From contig NZ_JAENHN010000025.1 in the NCBI RefSeq assembly GCF_016595795.1, positions 70,689-134,688 on the forward strand: a DNA stretch of 64,000 bases. The letters run 5' to 3'. Made by a program: the position numbers and the translations under genes. Under the pieces are notes generated by a model. That model was not told the DNA's origin. It worked only from the letters and a program-made list of their open reading frames with translations, and searched no databases. Below are positions 10,786 through 22,422 of this stretch, piece by piece. This DNA is from Clostridium yunnanense (GTDB taxonomy: Bacteria; Bacillota; Clostridia; Clostridiales; Clostridiaceae). The stretch's first letter is position 1. Each line of letters starts with the position of its first letter.

Positions 10786-11790
10786 TTATGCTTCTTCTTT
10801 TCTAGCTTTAGCTTTAGCAATAAGTTCAGGAATAACTTTGTTTAAGTCTCCAACTATAGCATAGTCAGCCATCTTCATGATAGGAGCAGTAGCATCCTTA
10901 TTGATTGCTATGATCATATCAGAATCTTGCATACCAGCAGTATGTTGGATAGCTCCTGATATACCACAAGCTATATATATTGTTGGTTTAACAGTCTTAC
11001 CAGTTTGACCTACTTGGTAAGCAGCTTCAAGCCAACCAGCTTCAGTAGCAGCTCTTGAACCAGCAACTGTTCCGCCTAAAGCGTCTGCTAATTCTTTTAG
11101 AAGTGCGAAGTTTTCTTTGTTTCCAACTCCTCTACCACCTGAAACGATTATGTTTGCTTCACTTATATCAACTATATCTTTAGCTTCTTTAACTACTTTA
11201 ACAACCTTAGTTCTAACATCAGCATCAGTTAAGCTGATCTTAACTTCTTCAACTACTGCTTTGTTTTCAGTGTCTATCTTTGAGAATACACCTGGTCTTA
11301 CAGTAGCCATTTGTGGTCTGTGATCAGTACAAGCGATAGTAGCCATTAAGTTACCACCAAATGCTGGTCTTGTAGCAAGAAGGAACTTTCCTTCTGCATC
11401 TATATCAAGTGATGTACAGTCAGCTGTTAAACCAGTTGTAAGTCTAGCTGCAACTCTAGGACCTAAATCTCTTCCTATGAATGTTGCTCCTATGAATAGT
11501 ATTTCTGGCTTTCTTTCAGTAGCTAAGTCACAGATAACCTTTGTGTATCCATCAGTTGTATAGTTTTCTAATAATTCGTTTTCTACAACTAAAACTTCAT
11601 CAGCTCCGTGAGCTCCTAACTTTTCAGCTAATCCCTTAACGTTGTTTCCTATTAATAAAGCTGTTAGCTTAACTCCTAGCTTATCAGCAATTGTTCTTCC
11701 TTCTCCTAAAAGTTCTAATGAAACTTTTTGAAGTTCGCCGTTTCTTTGTTCAGCGAATACCCATACGCCTTTAAAATCTGCTATATTCAT
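10786..11790 (-). CDS. etfA: Electron transfer flavoprotein alpha subunit
   Basis: 334 aa. N-terminal EtfA/B domain to about 190, then the C-terminal FAD-binding domain with VSGGRGVGNKENFALL (near 210), AGSRAATEAGW and GQTGKTVKP. With EtfB and Bcd it forms the electron-bifurcating complex that couples crotonyl-CoA reduction to ferredoxin reduction by NADH. It starts 20 bases after etfB. Confidence 0.98.
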   Translation of the reverse strand: MNIADFKGVWVFAEQRNGELQKVSLELLGEGRTIADKLGVKLTALLIGNNVKGLAEKLGAHGADEVLVVENELLENYTTDGYTKVICDLATERKPEILFIGATFIGRDLGPRVAARLTTGLTADCTSLDIDAEGKFLLATRPAFGGNLMATIACTDHRPQMATVRPGVFSKIDTENKAVVEEVKISLTDADVRTKVVKVVKEAKDIVDISEANIIVSGGRGVGNKENFALLKELADALGGTVAGSRAATEAGWLEAAYQVGQTGKTVKPTIYIACGISGAIQHTAGMQDSDMIIAINKDATAPIMKMADYAIVGDLNKVIPELIAKAKARKEEA

Positions 11791-11810
11791 AATATTTTAC
11801 CTCCCAAATC

Positions 11811-12590
11811 TTAGATGTAGTGTTTTTCGATCAATTTTCTTAATACGTACTCTGCTGCTTCGTTTGCTGGTAATTGAACTAATTCTCCAGCTCCCTTAGT
11901 TTCTTTTGTCATTGATTTTTTAACCTTTGTTGGAGAACCTTTTAGTCCTAATACACTCTTATCTACATCTATGTCGTCTGCTGACCATATTTTAATTTCT
12001 TTACCAGCAGTTTCGAAGATTAAACCTACGTTCATATATCTTGGTTCGTTTAATTCTTTAATTGCTGTTAAAAGCACTGGTGCTTTAACTTTTATTAATT
12101 CATAACCATCTTCTAATGCTCTGTTAACTAGAAGACCGTCTTCTTCAACAGTAACACCTTGAACATAAGTTACTTGAGGTATATTTAAATGCTCTGCTAT
12201 TTCTGGTCCAACTTGTGCAGTATCTCCATCGATAGCCTGTCTTCCAGCAAATATTATATCATATTCTAATTTTCTTATAGCTCCTGCTAAAGCGTTTGAA
12301 GTTGCAAGAGTGTCAGCTCCAGCAAATGCTCTATCAGTTATTAGTATAGCTTCGTCTGCACCCATACATAATGCTTCTCTTAAAGCTACTTGTGCTTGAG
12401 GAGGTCCCATACTTACAACAGTTATATGAGCACCTTTTTCTTCTTTTATTCTTATAGCTGCTTCTAACGCATGCTTATCTTCTGGGTTTATTATTGAAGG
12501 AACACCTTCTCTTATAAGAGTTCCAGTCTTTGGATCTATTTTAACAGCTGTAGTATCTGGTACTTGCTTTAAACAAACTACTATTTTCAT
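11811..12590 (-). CDS. etfB: Electron transfer flavoprotein beta subunit
   Basis: 259 aa, full length, with the N-terminal MKIVVCLKQVPDT typical of the family and the adenine-nucleotide region around GADEAILITD and AGRQAIDGDTAQVGP. In bifurcating Etf this subunit carries the FAD that takes electrons from NADH. Between bcd (21 bases) and etfA (20 bases). Confidence 0.98.
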   Translation of the reverse strand: MKIVVCLKQVPDTTAVKIDPKTGTLIREGVPSIINPEDKHALEAAIRIKEEKGAHITVVSMGPPQAQVALREALCMGADEAILITDRAFAGADTLATSNALAGAIRKLEYDIIFAGRQAIDGDTAQVGPEIAEHLNIPQVTYVQGVTVEEDGLLVNRALEDGYELIKVKAPVLLTAIKELNEPRYMNVGLIFETAGKEIKIWSADDIDVDKSVLGLKGSPTKVKKSMTKETKGAGELVQLPANEAAEYVLRKLIEKHYI

Positions 12591-12611
12591 CTTTTTCTGT
12601 CCTCCCTAAAA

Positions 12612-13751
12612 CTATTTTAAAATGTTTGCTGATATAACCATCTTTTGAACTTCTGAAGTTCCTTCGTAAAGTTCAGTTATCTTAGCATCTCTCATTAATC
12701 TTTCAACTGGGTATTCCTTAGTATATCCGTATCCACCGAATATTTGAACAGCCTTAGTTGTTACTTCCATAGCTACTTCTGCAGCAAATAATTTAGCTCT
12801 AGCAGCATCTACTGTGTAAGGAAGTTTATTTTGTTTAAGCCATGCAGCTCTATATACTAAGTATCTAGCAGCTTCAACCTTAACATCCATTTCAGCTATA
12901 TACCATTGTAAACCTTGGAATGCAGCAAGTGGTCTTCCGAATTGCTTTCTTTCCATCATGTAGTTCTTAGCTTCTTCTAATGCTCCACCAGCAAGTCCTA
13001 GTGCTTGAGCAGCTATACCTATTCTTCCTCCATCAAGAGTCTTCATAGCTATACCAAATCCCTTACCTTCTTGACCAAGTAAGTTTTCCTTTGGAACTAT
13101 ACAGTTTTGCATTACAAGTTCAGTTGTTGATGAAGCTCTGATACCCATCTTGTTTTCAACTTTACCTATTGAGAATCCTGGGAATGATTTTTCAACTATG
13201 AAAGCTGATATTCCTTTTGTTCCCTTGCTCTTGTCTGTCATAGCAAATATTATGAAAGTTTCAGCAACTCCACCATTTGTTATAAATATCTTAGATCCGT
13301 TAAGGATGTAGTTATCTCCATCTAATACTGCAACTGTTTGTTGACCAGCAGCATCTGTTCCAGCACCTGGTTCAGTTAATCCAAATGCACCTAATTTTCT
13401 TCCGCTAGCAAGATCTGGTAGGTACTTTTGTTTTTGAGCTTCAGTACCAAATTCATTAACTACTGAACCGCAAAGTGATGTATGAGCTGATACTATAACA
13501 CCATGAGTACCACAAACCTTTGATAATTCTTCAACTGTTAGGATGTATGATAAAACATCTCCGCCAGCACCTTCATACTTCTTATCAAAAGGAATTCCTA
13601 GCATACCTAGAGCAGCCATTTTCTTTGCATTTTCCATTGGGAATTCTTCAGTCTCGTCAATTTCACCTGCTATTGGCTTAACTTCGTTTTGAGCAAAATC
13701 TCTAACCATTTGTCTTACTAATTCTTGTTCTCTTGTTAATTGGAAATCCAT
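12612..13751 (-). CDS. bcd: Butyryl-CoA dehydrogenase
   Basis: 379 aa acyl-CoA dehydrogenase, reducing crotonyl-CoA to butyryl-CoA with electrons from EtfAB. FAD-site segments are GAFGLTEPGAGTDA and FITNGG; the catalytic base is E363 in YEGTSEVQK. A 166-base gap with a hairpin separates it from crt. Confidence 0.98.
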   Translation of the reverse strand: MDFQLTREQELVRQMVRDFAQNEVKPIAGEIDETEEFPMENAKKMAALGMLGIPFDKKYEGAGGDVLSYILTVEELSKVCGTHGVIVSAHTSLCGSVVNEFGTEAQKQKYLPDLASGRKLGAFGLTEPGAGTDAAGQQTVAVLDGDNYILNGSKIFITNGGVAETFIIFAMTDKSKGTKGISAFIVEKSFPGFSIGKVENKMGIRASSTTELVMQNCIVPKENLLGQEGKGFGIAMKTLDGGRIGIAAQALGLAGGALEEAKNYMMERKQFGRPLAAFQGLQWYIAEMDVKVEAARYLVYRAAWLKQNKLPYTVDAARAKLFAAEVAMEVTTKAVQIFGGYGYTKEYPVERLMRDAKITELYEGTSEVQKMVISANILK

Positions 13752-13825
13752 TTATTTATTCCCTCCTGCTATTTATTTAAGTATAGAGCAACTATTGATT
13801 GCCCTTTTATATATGTTCATTATTC

Positions 13826-13849
13826 ACGGAGCAATTTAACTTGCTCCGT
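13826..13849 (-). promoter_or_regulatory. Intercistronic hairpin between crt and bcd
   Basis: 9-bp perfect G+C-richer stem (ACGGAGCAA and complement) with a 6-base loop in the crt-bcd gap. No T run follows on the minus strand. It is likely a processing, pausing or stability element rather than a terminator. Confidence 0.6.
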
Positions 13850-13917
13850 CTAGTATTTACTAATATCTTTAAATTTAAATATGAATTAAAGAATTTTTCA
13901 AAAAGTCATAAATTTAA

Positions 13918-14700
13918 TTATTGGTTTTTGAAGTTCTTTTCTCTTCTTTCAACAAATGCAGTCATACCTTCTGTTTGATCTTCAGTTGCGAAACACTTAC
14001 CGAAGTCTTCAGCTTCTATAACTATAGCTTCATCAATGCTTACTTGCATTCCTCTGTCTATAGCATCTTTACATAATTTAACTGCGATTGGAGCATTCTT
14101 AGCTATCTTGTTTGCAAGAGCTTTAGCTTCAGTCATTAAATCTTCTAGAGCTACAACTTTATTAACTAAACCTATTCTTAATGCTTCTTCTGCATTAATT
14201 ATGTCTCCAGTGTATATTAATTCTTTTGCTTTACCAAGTCCAACTATTCTAGGAAGTCTTTGTGTTCCACCAAATCCTGGAGTTATTCCAAGTCCACTCT
14301 CTGGTTGAGCGAATTTTGCCTTTACAGAAGCTATTCTTATATCACATGCCATAGCAAGTTCACAGCCTCCACCTAATGCAAAACCTGAAATTGCTGCAAT
14401 AACTGGTTTGTCCAATACTTCTAACCTTCTGAAAACTTTATTTCCTAAAGCTCCGAATTCTCTACCTTGCTCTTCATTTAAGTCTTTCATTTCAGCTATA
14501 TCAGCACCAGCAACAAATGATTTCTCACCTGCACCTGTTAAAATAACAGCGTAAACTTCTTTATCTTTTTCTAGTTCTGCTACAACTGTGTCTATGTCCT
14601 TTAATGTTTCTGAGTTAAGTGCGTTTAAAGCCTTTGGTCTGTTTATTGTCACAATAGCAATATTTCCTTCTTTTTCAAGGATAACATTTTTTAATTCCAT
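13918..14700 (-). CDS. crt: 3-hydroxybutyryl-CoA dehydratase (crotonase)
   Basis: 260 aa enoyl-CoA hydratase. It dehydrates 3-hydroxybutyryl-CoA to crotonyl-CoA. The oxyanion-hole segments are AGADIAEM (65-71) and ALGGGCELAMACD (108-120); catalytic glutamates are E114 and E134 (AQPESGLG). First gene of the operon, with the Rex operator about 110 bases upstream. Confidence 0.98.
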   Translation of the reverse strand: MELKNVILEKEGNIAIVTINRPKALNALNSETLKDIDTVVAELEKDKEVYAVILTGAGEKSFVAGADIAEMKDLNEEQGREFGALGNKVFRRLEVLDKPVIAAISGFALGGGCELAMACDIRIASVKAKFAQPESGLGITPGFGGTQRLPRIVGLGKAKELIYTGDIINAEEALRIGLVNKVVALEDLMTEAKALANKIAKNAPIAVKLCKDAIDRGMQVSIDEAIVIEAEDFGKCFATEDQTEGMTAFVERREKNFKNQ

Positions 14701-14811
14701 TGTTTTGGCCTCCTTAAAGTAGTTATATTCTTAACAAAGCATATAAGTTTTATTTGCATAATCTTATATTACAATAAAAAGCTTACTAAATTTGTTAAAT
14801 CTTTTTAATGC

Positions 14812-14829
14812 TTGTTAATATTATAACAA
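14812..14829 (-). promoter_or_regulatory. Rex operator (and -10 box) of the crt operon
   Basis: TTGTTAATATTATAACAA matches the Rex consensus TTGTTAANNNNTTAACAA with one mismatch. Read on the minus strand it contains a TATAAT -10 box (14820-14825), so Rex binding would block RNA polymerase. A second half-site-like TTGTTAA lies at about 14791. The rex gene is next to it, and NADH is the known signal that releases Rex. Confidence 0.88.
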
Positions 14830-14836
14830 GCAAAGA

Positions 14837-14869
14837 TAAAAATAATTGAAGTCCGTAAACTTCAATTAT
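14837..14869 (-). terminator. Terminator of rex
   Basis: 11-bp perfect stem (ATAATTGAAGT, 14842-14852, and complement 14859-14869) followed on the minus strand by TTTTTAT. It lies about 80 bases after rex and just before the crt promoter, so crt is transcribed separately. Confidence 0.88.
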
Positions 14870-14951
14870 GATTATACTTGTTTAAGAATACATTTGCAAT
14901 ATATTTTGTGTCTTTTTTAACAATTTTTAATCTAATATTTGTATTTATTAT

Positions 14952-15587
14952 TTAGTTTTGGGATTCATTTATCAAATATGCCAATGTTAGTAAACTTTCA
15001 CTTAAGTGAACATTTTCTACAATTACATCTTTAGGCGCTACTAAATCTATAGGTGCAAAGTTCCATATACCCTTTACTCCATTTTCCACTAATTCATCAC
15101 AAACCTTTTGAGCATTGTTATCTGGAACACATAAAATTGCTATATCAACATGATTTTCTTTTAGAAAATCTTTAATTCCATCTATGCCTTTTATCTCTAC
15201 GTCTTTTATTCTAATACCTGTCAATCTTGGGTTTGCATCAAACATTCCAAGAAGATTAAACCCTAGTTTTTCAAATTGAGTGTAGTTTGCAAGCGCCTGC
15301 CCTATGTTACCAGCACCTATTATTATAGTGTTATAATCTCTCTGAAGGCCAAGAATAGCAATTATTTGATTGTATAAATCTCTTACATTATAACCATAGC
15401 CTTGTTGACCAAAATCACCAAAGCAGTTTAAATCCTGTCTTATCTGCGATGCTGTAAACCCTATCTTTTCACTTAATTCTTTAGATGAAATTCTATCAAC
15501 ATCATTTTTTAATAATTCTAATAGATATCTATGATATTTTGGTAGTCTCTTTATGACAGCCATAGATATATTTTTCTTCTTTTCCAT
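14952..15587 (-). CDS. rex: Redox-sensing transcriptional repressor Rex
   Basis: 211 aa, typical length. Winged-helix DNA-binding domain at residues 1-80 (SSKELSEKIGFTASQIRQDL), then an NAD(H)-binding Rossmann domain with GAGNIGQALANY near 92-103 and a C-terminal swapped helix. It represses fermentation genes when NADH is low. The adjacent crt operon carries its operator. Confidence 0.97.
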   Translation of the reverse strand: MEKKKNISMAVIKRLPKYHRYLLELLKNDVDRISSKELSEKIGFTASQIRQDLNCFGDFGQQGYGYNVRDLYNQIIAILGLQRDYNTIIIGAGNIGQALANYTQFEKLGFNLLGMFDANPRLTGIRIKDVEIKGIDGIKDFLKENHVDIAILCVPDNNAQKVCDELVENGVKGIWNFAPIDLVAPKDVIVENVHLSESLLTLAYLINESQN

Positions 15588-15975
15588 TTATGTCACCTCT
15601 TCTTAAATTAACAAATAAGTTATCAAATTCTATAAAATCGCTAAAAAACTTAGCCGTATATTTTTTGTAAGCCTGTTTTTCTGAACCTCGTTCACCTGAC
15701 AAGCCAATAAATCCTATTGTTTTACTTTTAATTTACCCACAAATTAAAAATTTCTAATTATCTAAAGAGTAATAAAATCCACTATACTACTCTATTACCT
15801 ATATATATTACCACATTTAACTTAAACTTATCTATATGTTAGTTATAAAATTGTTTTAATATGAAATTGTATTAATATAAAATTATATTAATACCTTACG
15901 CTTAGTAATTTATCTGAATATTATCATTTATTAAACAAAAGATATTTATTATTTAGCAATATTTCATGTTAAATA
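15588..15975. other. Divergent gap between rex and ferritin gene
   Basis: A+T-rich region holding the rex promoter (not clearly resolved) and running into the ferritin promoter. No reading frame or hairpin of note. Confidence 0.4.
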
Positions 15976-16004
15976 TTGATTGTTTTCCCATATAAATTTA
16001 TAAT
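15976..16004 (+). promoter_or_regulatory. Promoter of the ferritin gene
   Basis: TTGATT, 17-base spacer, TATAAT: a near-consensus vegetative promoter 59 bases before the start codon. Confidence 0.8.
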
Positions 16005-16062
16005 AACAACAACAAATATAAATAACCTAATATATAAACATATTTAAGAGGAGGATAAAAAA

Positions 16063-16584
16063 ATGTTAAGCGAAAGATTAATTGAGGCTTTAAATGAACA
16101 AATAAACTTTGAATTCTATTCATCTTATAGTTATCTAGCAATGGCTGCATTTGCTCAATCAGAGGATTTAGATGGCTTTGCAAATTTCTTTAGAGTTCAA
16201 GCTCAAGAAGAGCTTTTCCACGCTATGAAATTTTATGATTATGTATATCAAAAAAATGGTGACGTAACCCTTCAGGCTATAGATAAGCCACAGCTAAAAT
16301 TTGAAAATATGATTGATGTTTTTGAAAAAGGCTACGAGCATGAACAAGAAGTTACAAGAAGAATATATAATCTTGCAGATATAGCAAATGAAGAAAAAGA
16401 GCATTCTACTATATCACTATTAAAATGGTTTATAGATGAGCAAGTTGAAGAGGAAGATAATTTTAATAAACTAATTAAAAAACTCAGAAGAGCAGAATCA
16501 AATCCTGCAGCTCTTTATATGTTAGATGAAGAATTGGCGCAAAGAGTTTATACTGCCCCTGCAACAGGTACAGCTGCTCAGTAA
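16063..16584 (+). CDS. ftnA: Ferritin (non-haem, FtnA type)
   Basis: 173 aa. Four-helix ferritin with iron-site residues in LNEQINFEFYSSYSYLA (E17 region), AQEELFHAMKF and EEKEHSTISLLKWF. It stores iron and protects against peroxide and oxygen. Ribosome site GAGGAGG. Monocistronic, with its own promoter and a downstream hairpin. Length and residues argue against Dps and rubrerythrin. Confidence 0.93.
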   Translation: MLSERLIEALNEQINFEFYSSYSYLAMAAFAQSEDLDGFANFFRVQAQEELFHAMKFYDYVYQKNGDVTLQAIDKPQLKFENMIDVFEKGYEHEQEVTRRIYNLADIANEEKEHSTISLLKWFIDEQVEEEDNFNKLIKKLRRAESNPAALYMLDEELAQRVYTAPATGTAAQ

Positions 16585-16610
16585 AAGTATGTGTTGTTAA
16601 AGCTACCTGT

Positions 16611-16698
16611 TGAAATTGAGCGGTTAGTCATCCGATGCTTTAATGACCTTACGCAAAGAATTAATATATAGCATCTCCTGCATAACCACTTAATTTAA
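16611..16698. repeat. Palindromic dispersed element, family 2, copy 1
   Basis: Ends are TGAAATTGAGCGGTTA and TAACCACTTAATTTAA, complementary at 13 of 16 bases. The inside (CCGATGCTTTAATGACCT...GCAAAGAATTAATAT, then GCATCTCCTG) is shared with the copy at 20514-20713 and, inverted and diverged, with the copy at 25408-25577. No reading frame, so it is a miniature non-coding element. Confidence 0.75.
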
Positions 16699-16721
16699 AC
16701 AATATTCTTAAACATAGTGTA

Positions 16722-16758
16722 AAAAGCAGCTGAACTAAATTTAGTTTCAGCTGCTTTT
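16722..16758. terminator. Hairpin terminator, ferritin / mntP
   Basis: 13-bp stem AAAAGCAGCTGAA and complement with an inner palindrome CTAAATTTAG. It lies between convergent ftnA and mntP and could serve both. Confidence 0.7.
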
Positions 16759-16780
16759 ATTATATAAATATATCTATATG

Positions 16781-16878
16781 TAGATGTACCACTTCGTAAT
16801 AAATTTTATATCTTCAAGTTCTCCTCTTAAAACCCATAAGAGGTTTGAAAATAGATTTCGATCGAAACTAGTACCTCT
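16781..16878. repeat. Palindromic dispersed element, family 1, copy A
   Basis: Left end TAGATGTACCACTTCG matches the family end; the right end (ATAGATTTCGATCGAAACTA) is degenerate. A central hairpin CCTCTTA...TAAGAGG is kept. See the family finding for other copies. Confidence 0.65.
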
Positions 16879-16943
16879 TTAATAACACTGTTAAAAATAT
16901 AACTGTTCCAATTCTGTTAAGAACCTATCAATGTTTATAACTT

Positions 16944-17516
16944 CTAATATATATGTAAATGTTCAAGCAGTATGCTCGTCCCTATAACTACCAATATAAC
17001 TCCTCCAAATAATTCTGCTTTGGATTTTAGTAGTTCTCCAAATTTCTTTCCTATGAATACAGCCATAAAACAAACTACAAAGGTTGTTAACGCTATTGCG
17101 AGTATTGCTTCAAGTATATTAACCTTTAAAAAAGCAAAACCTATACCAACAGCTAACGCATCAATACTTGTTGCAATTGCAAGCAGTATGAACTCTTTGT
17201 TACTGGTTGTAGCTAATTGTTCTTTCTCTTCATCTTCTTCATCTCTTATAACATCAAGAATCATTTTCCCACCAATTATTGAAAGCAAGGCAAATGCAAT
17301 CCAATGATCAAACTTCTCTATATACTGTGTGAAATTTATTCCTAGTATCCATCCTAATAGAGGCATGGCTCCCTGAAATCCTCCAAAATATAACGCCGCC
17401 TTTAAGGCTATATTTTTCTTATCTTTGTTTGTTGATTTTATTCCTAGCGTAAGAGCTACAGCAAAAGCATCCATTGATAAAGCTAGTCCAGTAAGAAAAA
17501 TCGATAATACGTTCAT
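16944..17516 (-). CDS. mntP: Manganese efflux pump MntP
   Basis: 190 aa with six membrane segments in two related halves (DUF204). Conserved acidic motifs are SMDAFAVALTLG (about 14-25) and TSIDALAVGIGFA (about 116-128). It exports Mn(II). It is preceded by a Mn riboswitch at 17693-17824, which supports the function independently. Confidence 0.93.
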   Translation of the reverse strand: MNVLSIFLTGLALSMDAFAVALTLGIKSTNKDKKNIALKAALYFGGFQGAMPLLGWILGINFTQYIEKFDHWIAFALLSIIGGKMILDVIRDEEDEEKEQLATTSNKEFILLAIATSIDALAVGIGFAFLKVNILEAILAIALTTFVVCFMAVFIGKKFGELLKSKAELFGGVILVVIGTSILLEHLHIY

Positions 17517-17692
17517 ATGTCCCCCTAAAATAATTGGTTTTTAATAAAAATTTTATCATAGATTTTTTAAAACTTTAATATGTAAAATTTAAAAATTCGT
17601 AAAAATGTGGAAAACTCTATTTTTATTTAAATCTTAGAACATTTTTTTAGATTCATAGATGTATAAAGATAATCAAAATTCGATTAAAACAA

Positions 17693-17824
17693 AAGGAAAA
17701 TGAGACTTATGTATAACGCAACCCTCGTTATACATAAGTCTCACAATTTAATACAAAGCCAGATGAAAAGCATCAGTATGTTGACTCTGCAACAACATTA
17801 AATGTTGTCTGCTACTCCCTTATG
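17693..17824 (-). ncRNA. yybP-ykoY manganese riboswitch with terminator
   Basis: On the minus strand the leader has the conserved GGGAGTAGC after the P1 strand CATAAG (17824-17819), a P2 hairpin, then GAGTCAACATACTGATG and CATCTGGCTTTGT, which match the yybP-ykoY core. P1 closes with CTTATG (17738-17733). That same strand is the 5' arm of a 17-bp perfect terminator hairpin (17727-17743 with 17701-17717) ending in TTTTCCTTTT. So the aptamer and terminator exclude each other, and Mn binding should allow read-through into mntP, about 175 bases downstream. Confidence 0.88.
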
Positions 17825-17946
17825 CCTGAAAGTATTCTCAACGAAAACAATTATATTTAATTATCGGACTAATGTCAACACGATTTGTAGTTTTTTTTGT
17901 TTTTTTGTCAAATAAAAGCTGTAGTAATTTATGGTAACCTCTAAAA

Positions 17947-20473
<2,527 letters not shown>

Positions 20474-20513
20474 TATTCCACCCCCTATTTTATTTTTTGT
20501 TTAGGTATTGTAC

Positions 20514-20713
20514 TGAAATTAATATGCTCCTACCTCCGATACTTTAATGATCTTCGCAAAGAATTAATATGATTTTCTCCAGTGAAATGACTAAAACTTT
20601 ATAACTCACTTCGTTCAGACAATAAAGTTCCCGAGCGTCATTTCACTTCCAAAAATCATTTAATTCTAGTTGCTTGACCATATAGTATCTCCTGTAGGAA
20701 CATCTTAATTTCA
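20514..20713. repeat. Palindromic dispersed element, family 2, copy 2 (with insertion)
   Basis: Ends (20514-20533 and 20694-20713) match as inverted repeats at 18 of 20 bases. Inside, CCGATACTTTAATGATCTTC and GCAAAGAATTAATAT match copy 1. Compared with copy 1 there is an extra block of about 110 bases that itself is a hairpin (20581-20647). It lies between ilvB and leuA inside the operon. Confidence 0.75.
20581..20647. repeat. Hairpin element nested inside family 2 copy 2
   Basis: AGTGAAATGAC (20581-20591) is exactly complementary to 20637-20647, with a second inner pair AACTTTAT / ATAAAGTT. It occupies the place where copy 1 has no sequence, so it looks like a separate insertion. Confidence 0.65.
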
Positions 20714-20751
20714 AAATACTCTCAAACAAAGTACCATTGCTATCTATATAC

Positions 20752-22413
20752 CTACGCTTCAGATATTATGTCATCTATAGGTGCTCCAGGAGCAACCATA
20801 GGAAATACCTTTTTATCTATATTTATAACGTAATCTATAACTACAGGTACTTCTGAGGTAAAAGCCTTGTCTAACACTTCATTAAGCTCAGAAGGGTCTG
20901 TTACTCTAAAACCTTTTGCCCCGTAAGCTTCGGCAAGTTTAACGTAGTCTGTTCCTCTGTTAAGTGTTGTATAAGAGTATCTGCTTTCATAGAAGAAGCT
21001 TTGCCACTGTCTAACCATTCCAAGACAGCCGTTATTCAATATTATTATTACTACTGGCACTCTATTGCTAACTGCTGTTGCAAGTTCTATAGCGTTCATA
21101 GAAAAGCTTCCATCTCCAGCTATATTTACAACCTTCTTATGTGGCAGACCTAGCTTCACCCCAATTGAAGCTCCAAGGCCATACCCCATAGTTCCAAGTC
21201 CTCCAGAGGTTATAAGGGTTCTTGGTCTTAAGAAAGTATAGTGAAGTGCCGCCCACATCTGATGTTGACCTACTTCGGTAGTCATAACAAGTTCTTCTCC
21301 GAAGCTATTATACAAACTGCTAAATAGTAATTCTGGAGTTAAGTTTTCATTATCCTCCTTATGGCCTTTTAAAGCTTTGTACTCCCTGATAAGCTCTAAC
21401 CACTGTTCATTTCTTTTCTCATCTATAAGATCAATAAGCTTTTCCAAGGTATATCTAACATCTCCAACAATATTTGCATCTGTTTTAATATTCTTATCTA
21501 TCTCTGCTGGATCAATATCTATCTGTATAACTTTTGCATTTTTAATATGATCTCTACTTCCTACAACTCTATCAGAAAACCTAGTTCCTACTGAAATTAT
21601 CAAATCGGCTTTTGTTGCTAAAAGATTTGAAGCTTTAGTTCCATGCATCCCAATCATACCTGTATAAAGTTCATGATCTCCTGGAAAAGCTCCCATTGCC
21701 ATTAAGGAAGTTGTTACTGGTGCATTTATCTTAAGTGCTAATTCTTTTAATATCTCTGTAGCTCCAGAGCTTATAACCCCGCCACCTGCAAATATCAAAG
21801 GTCTTTTGGCTTTGTTTATAAAATCTGCAAAGTTTGCTAGAGCTTTGTCTGTCACAAACTTGTATTCTTCTTTTACTTCAATAGGCGCTTTACTTTCGTA
21901 TTCACAAAGCTTTGCCGTAATATCTTTTGGGATATCTATAAGAACTGGTCCTGGCCTACCTTCTTTAGCTATATAAAAAGCCTTTCTTATAGTTTCTTGA
22001 AGTTCTTCTACATCTCTTACTATGAAGTTATGTTTAGTTACTGGCATTGTTATACCTACTATATCTACTTCTTGAAAACTATCTCTTCCAAGCAGTGGAG
22101 TTGTAACATTTCCTGTTATAGCAACCATTGGCACGGAGTCCATATAAGCAGTAGCTATACCAGTAACTAAATTTGTAGCACCTGGCCCAGAGGTTGCAAG
22201 ACACACACCAACCTTGCCAGTAGCTCTTGAGTACCCATCAGCAGCATGAGCAGCACCTTGTTCATGGCATGACAGCACATGTTTTATCCTATTTTCATTT
22301 TTGTAGATAGCATCATATATATTAAGTACAGCTCCACCAGGATAGCCGAAAATTATATCTACCCCTTCATCTATTAAAGTATTGATTAATATTTCTGAGC
22401 CGTTTATTCTCAT
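20752..22413 (-). CDS. ilvB: Acetolactate synthase, large (catalytic) subunit
   Basis: 553 aa ThDP enzyme. The ThDP-activating Glu is in SCHEQGAAHAADGY (near 50); the ThDP/Mg motif is GDGSFSMNAIELATA...NNG (about 430-460). With IlvN it makes acetolactate or acetohydroxybutyrate. It follows ilvD by 9 bases. Confidence 0.97.
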   Translation of the reverse strand: MRINGSEILINTLIDEGVDIIFGYPGGAVLNIYDAIYKNENRIKHVLSCHEQGAAHAADGYSRATGKVGVCLATSGPGATNLVTGIATAYMDSVPMVAITGNVTTPLLGRDSFQEVDIVGITMPVTKHNFIVRDVEELQETIRKAFYIAKEGRPGPVLIDIPKDITAKLCEYESKAPIEVKEEYKFVTDKALANFADFINKAKRPLIFAGGGVISSGATEILKELALKINAPVTTSLMAMGAFPGDHELYTGMIGMHGTKASNLLATKADLIISVGTRFSDRVVGSRDHIKNAKVIQIDIDPAEIDKNIKTDANIVGDVRYTLEKLIDLIDEKRNEQWLELIREYKALKGHKEDNENLTPELLFSSLYNSFGEELVMTTEVGQHQMWAALHYTFLRPRTLITSGGLGTMGYGLGASIGVKLGLPHKKVVNIAGDGSFSMNAIELATAVSNRVPVVIIILNNGCLGMVRQWQSFFYESRYSYTTLNRGTDYVKLAEAYGAKGFRVTDPSELNEVLDKAFTSEVPVVIDYVINIDKKVFPMVAPGAPIDDIISEA

Positions 22414-22422
22414 AGGATCCTC

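Noticed and set aside
20474-20751. Leader RNA (T-box) in front of leuA
   Set aside because: The gap is fully explained by a family 2 repeat with a nested hairpin, and no T-box blocks are present.
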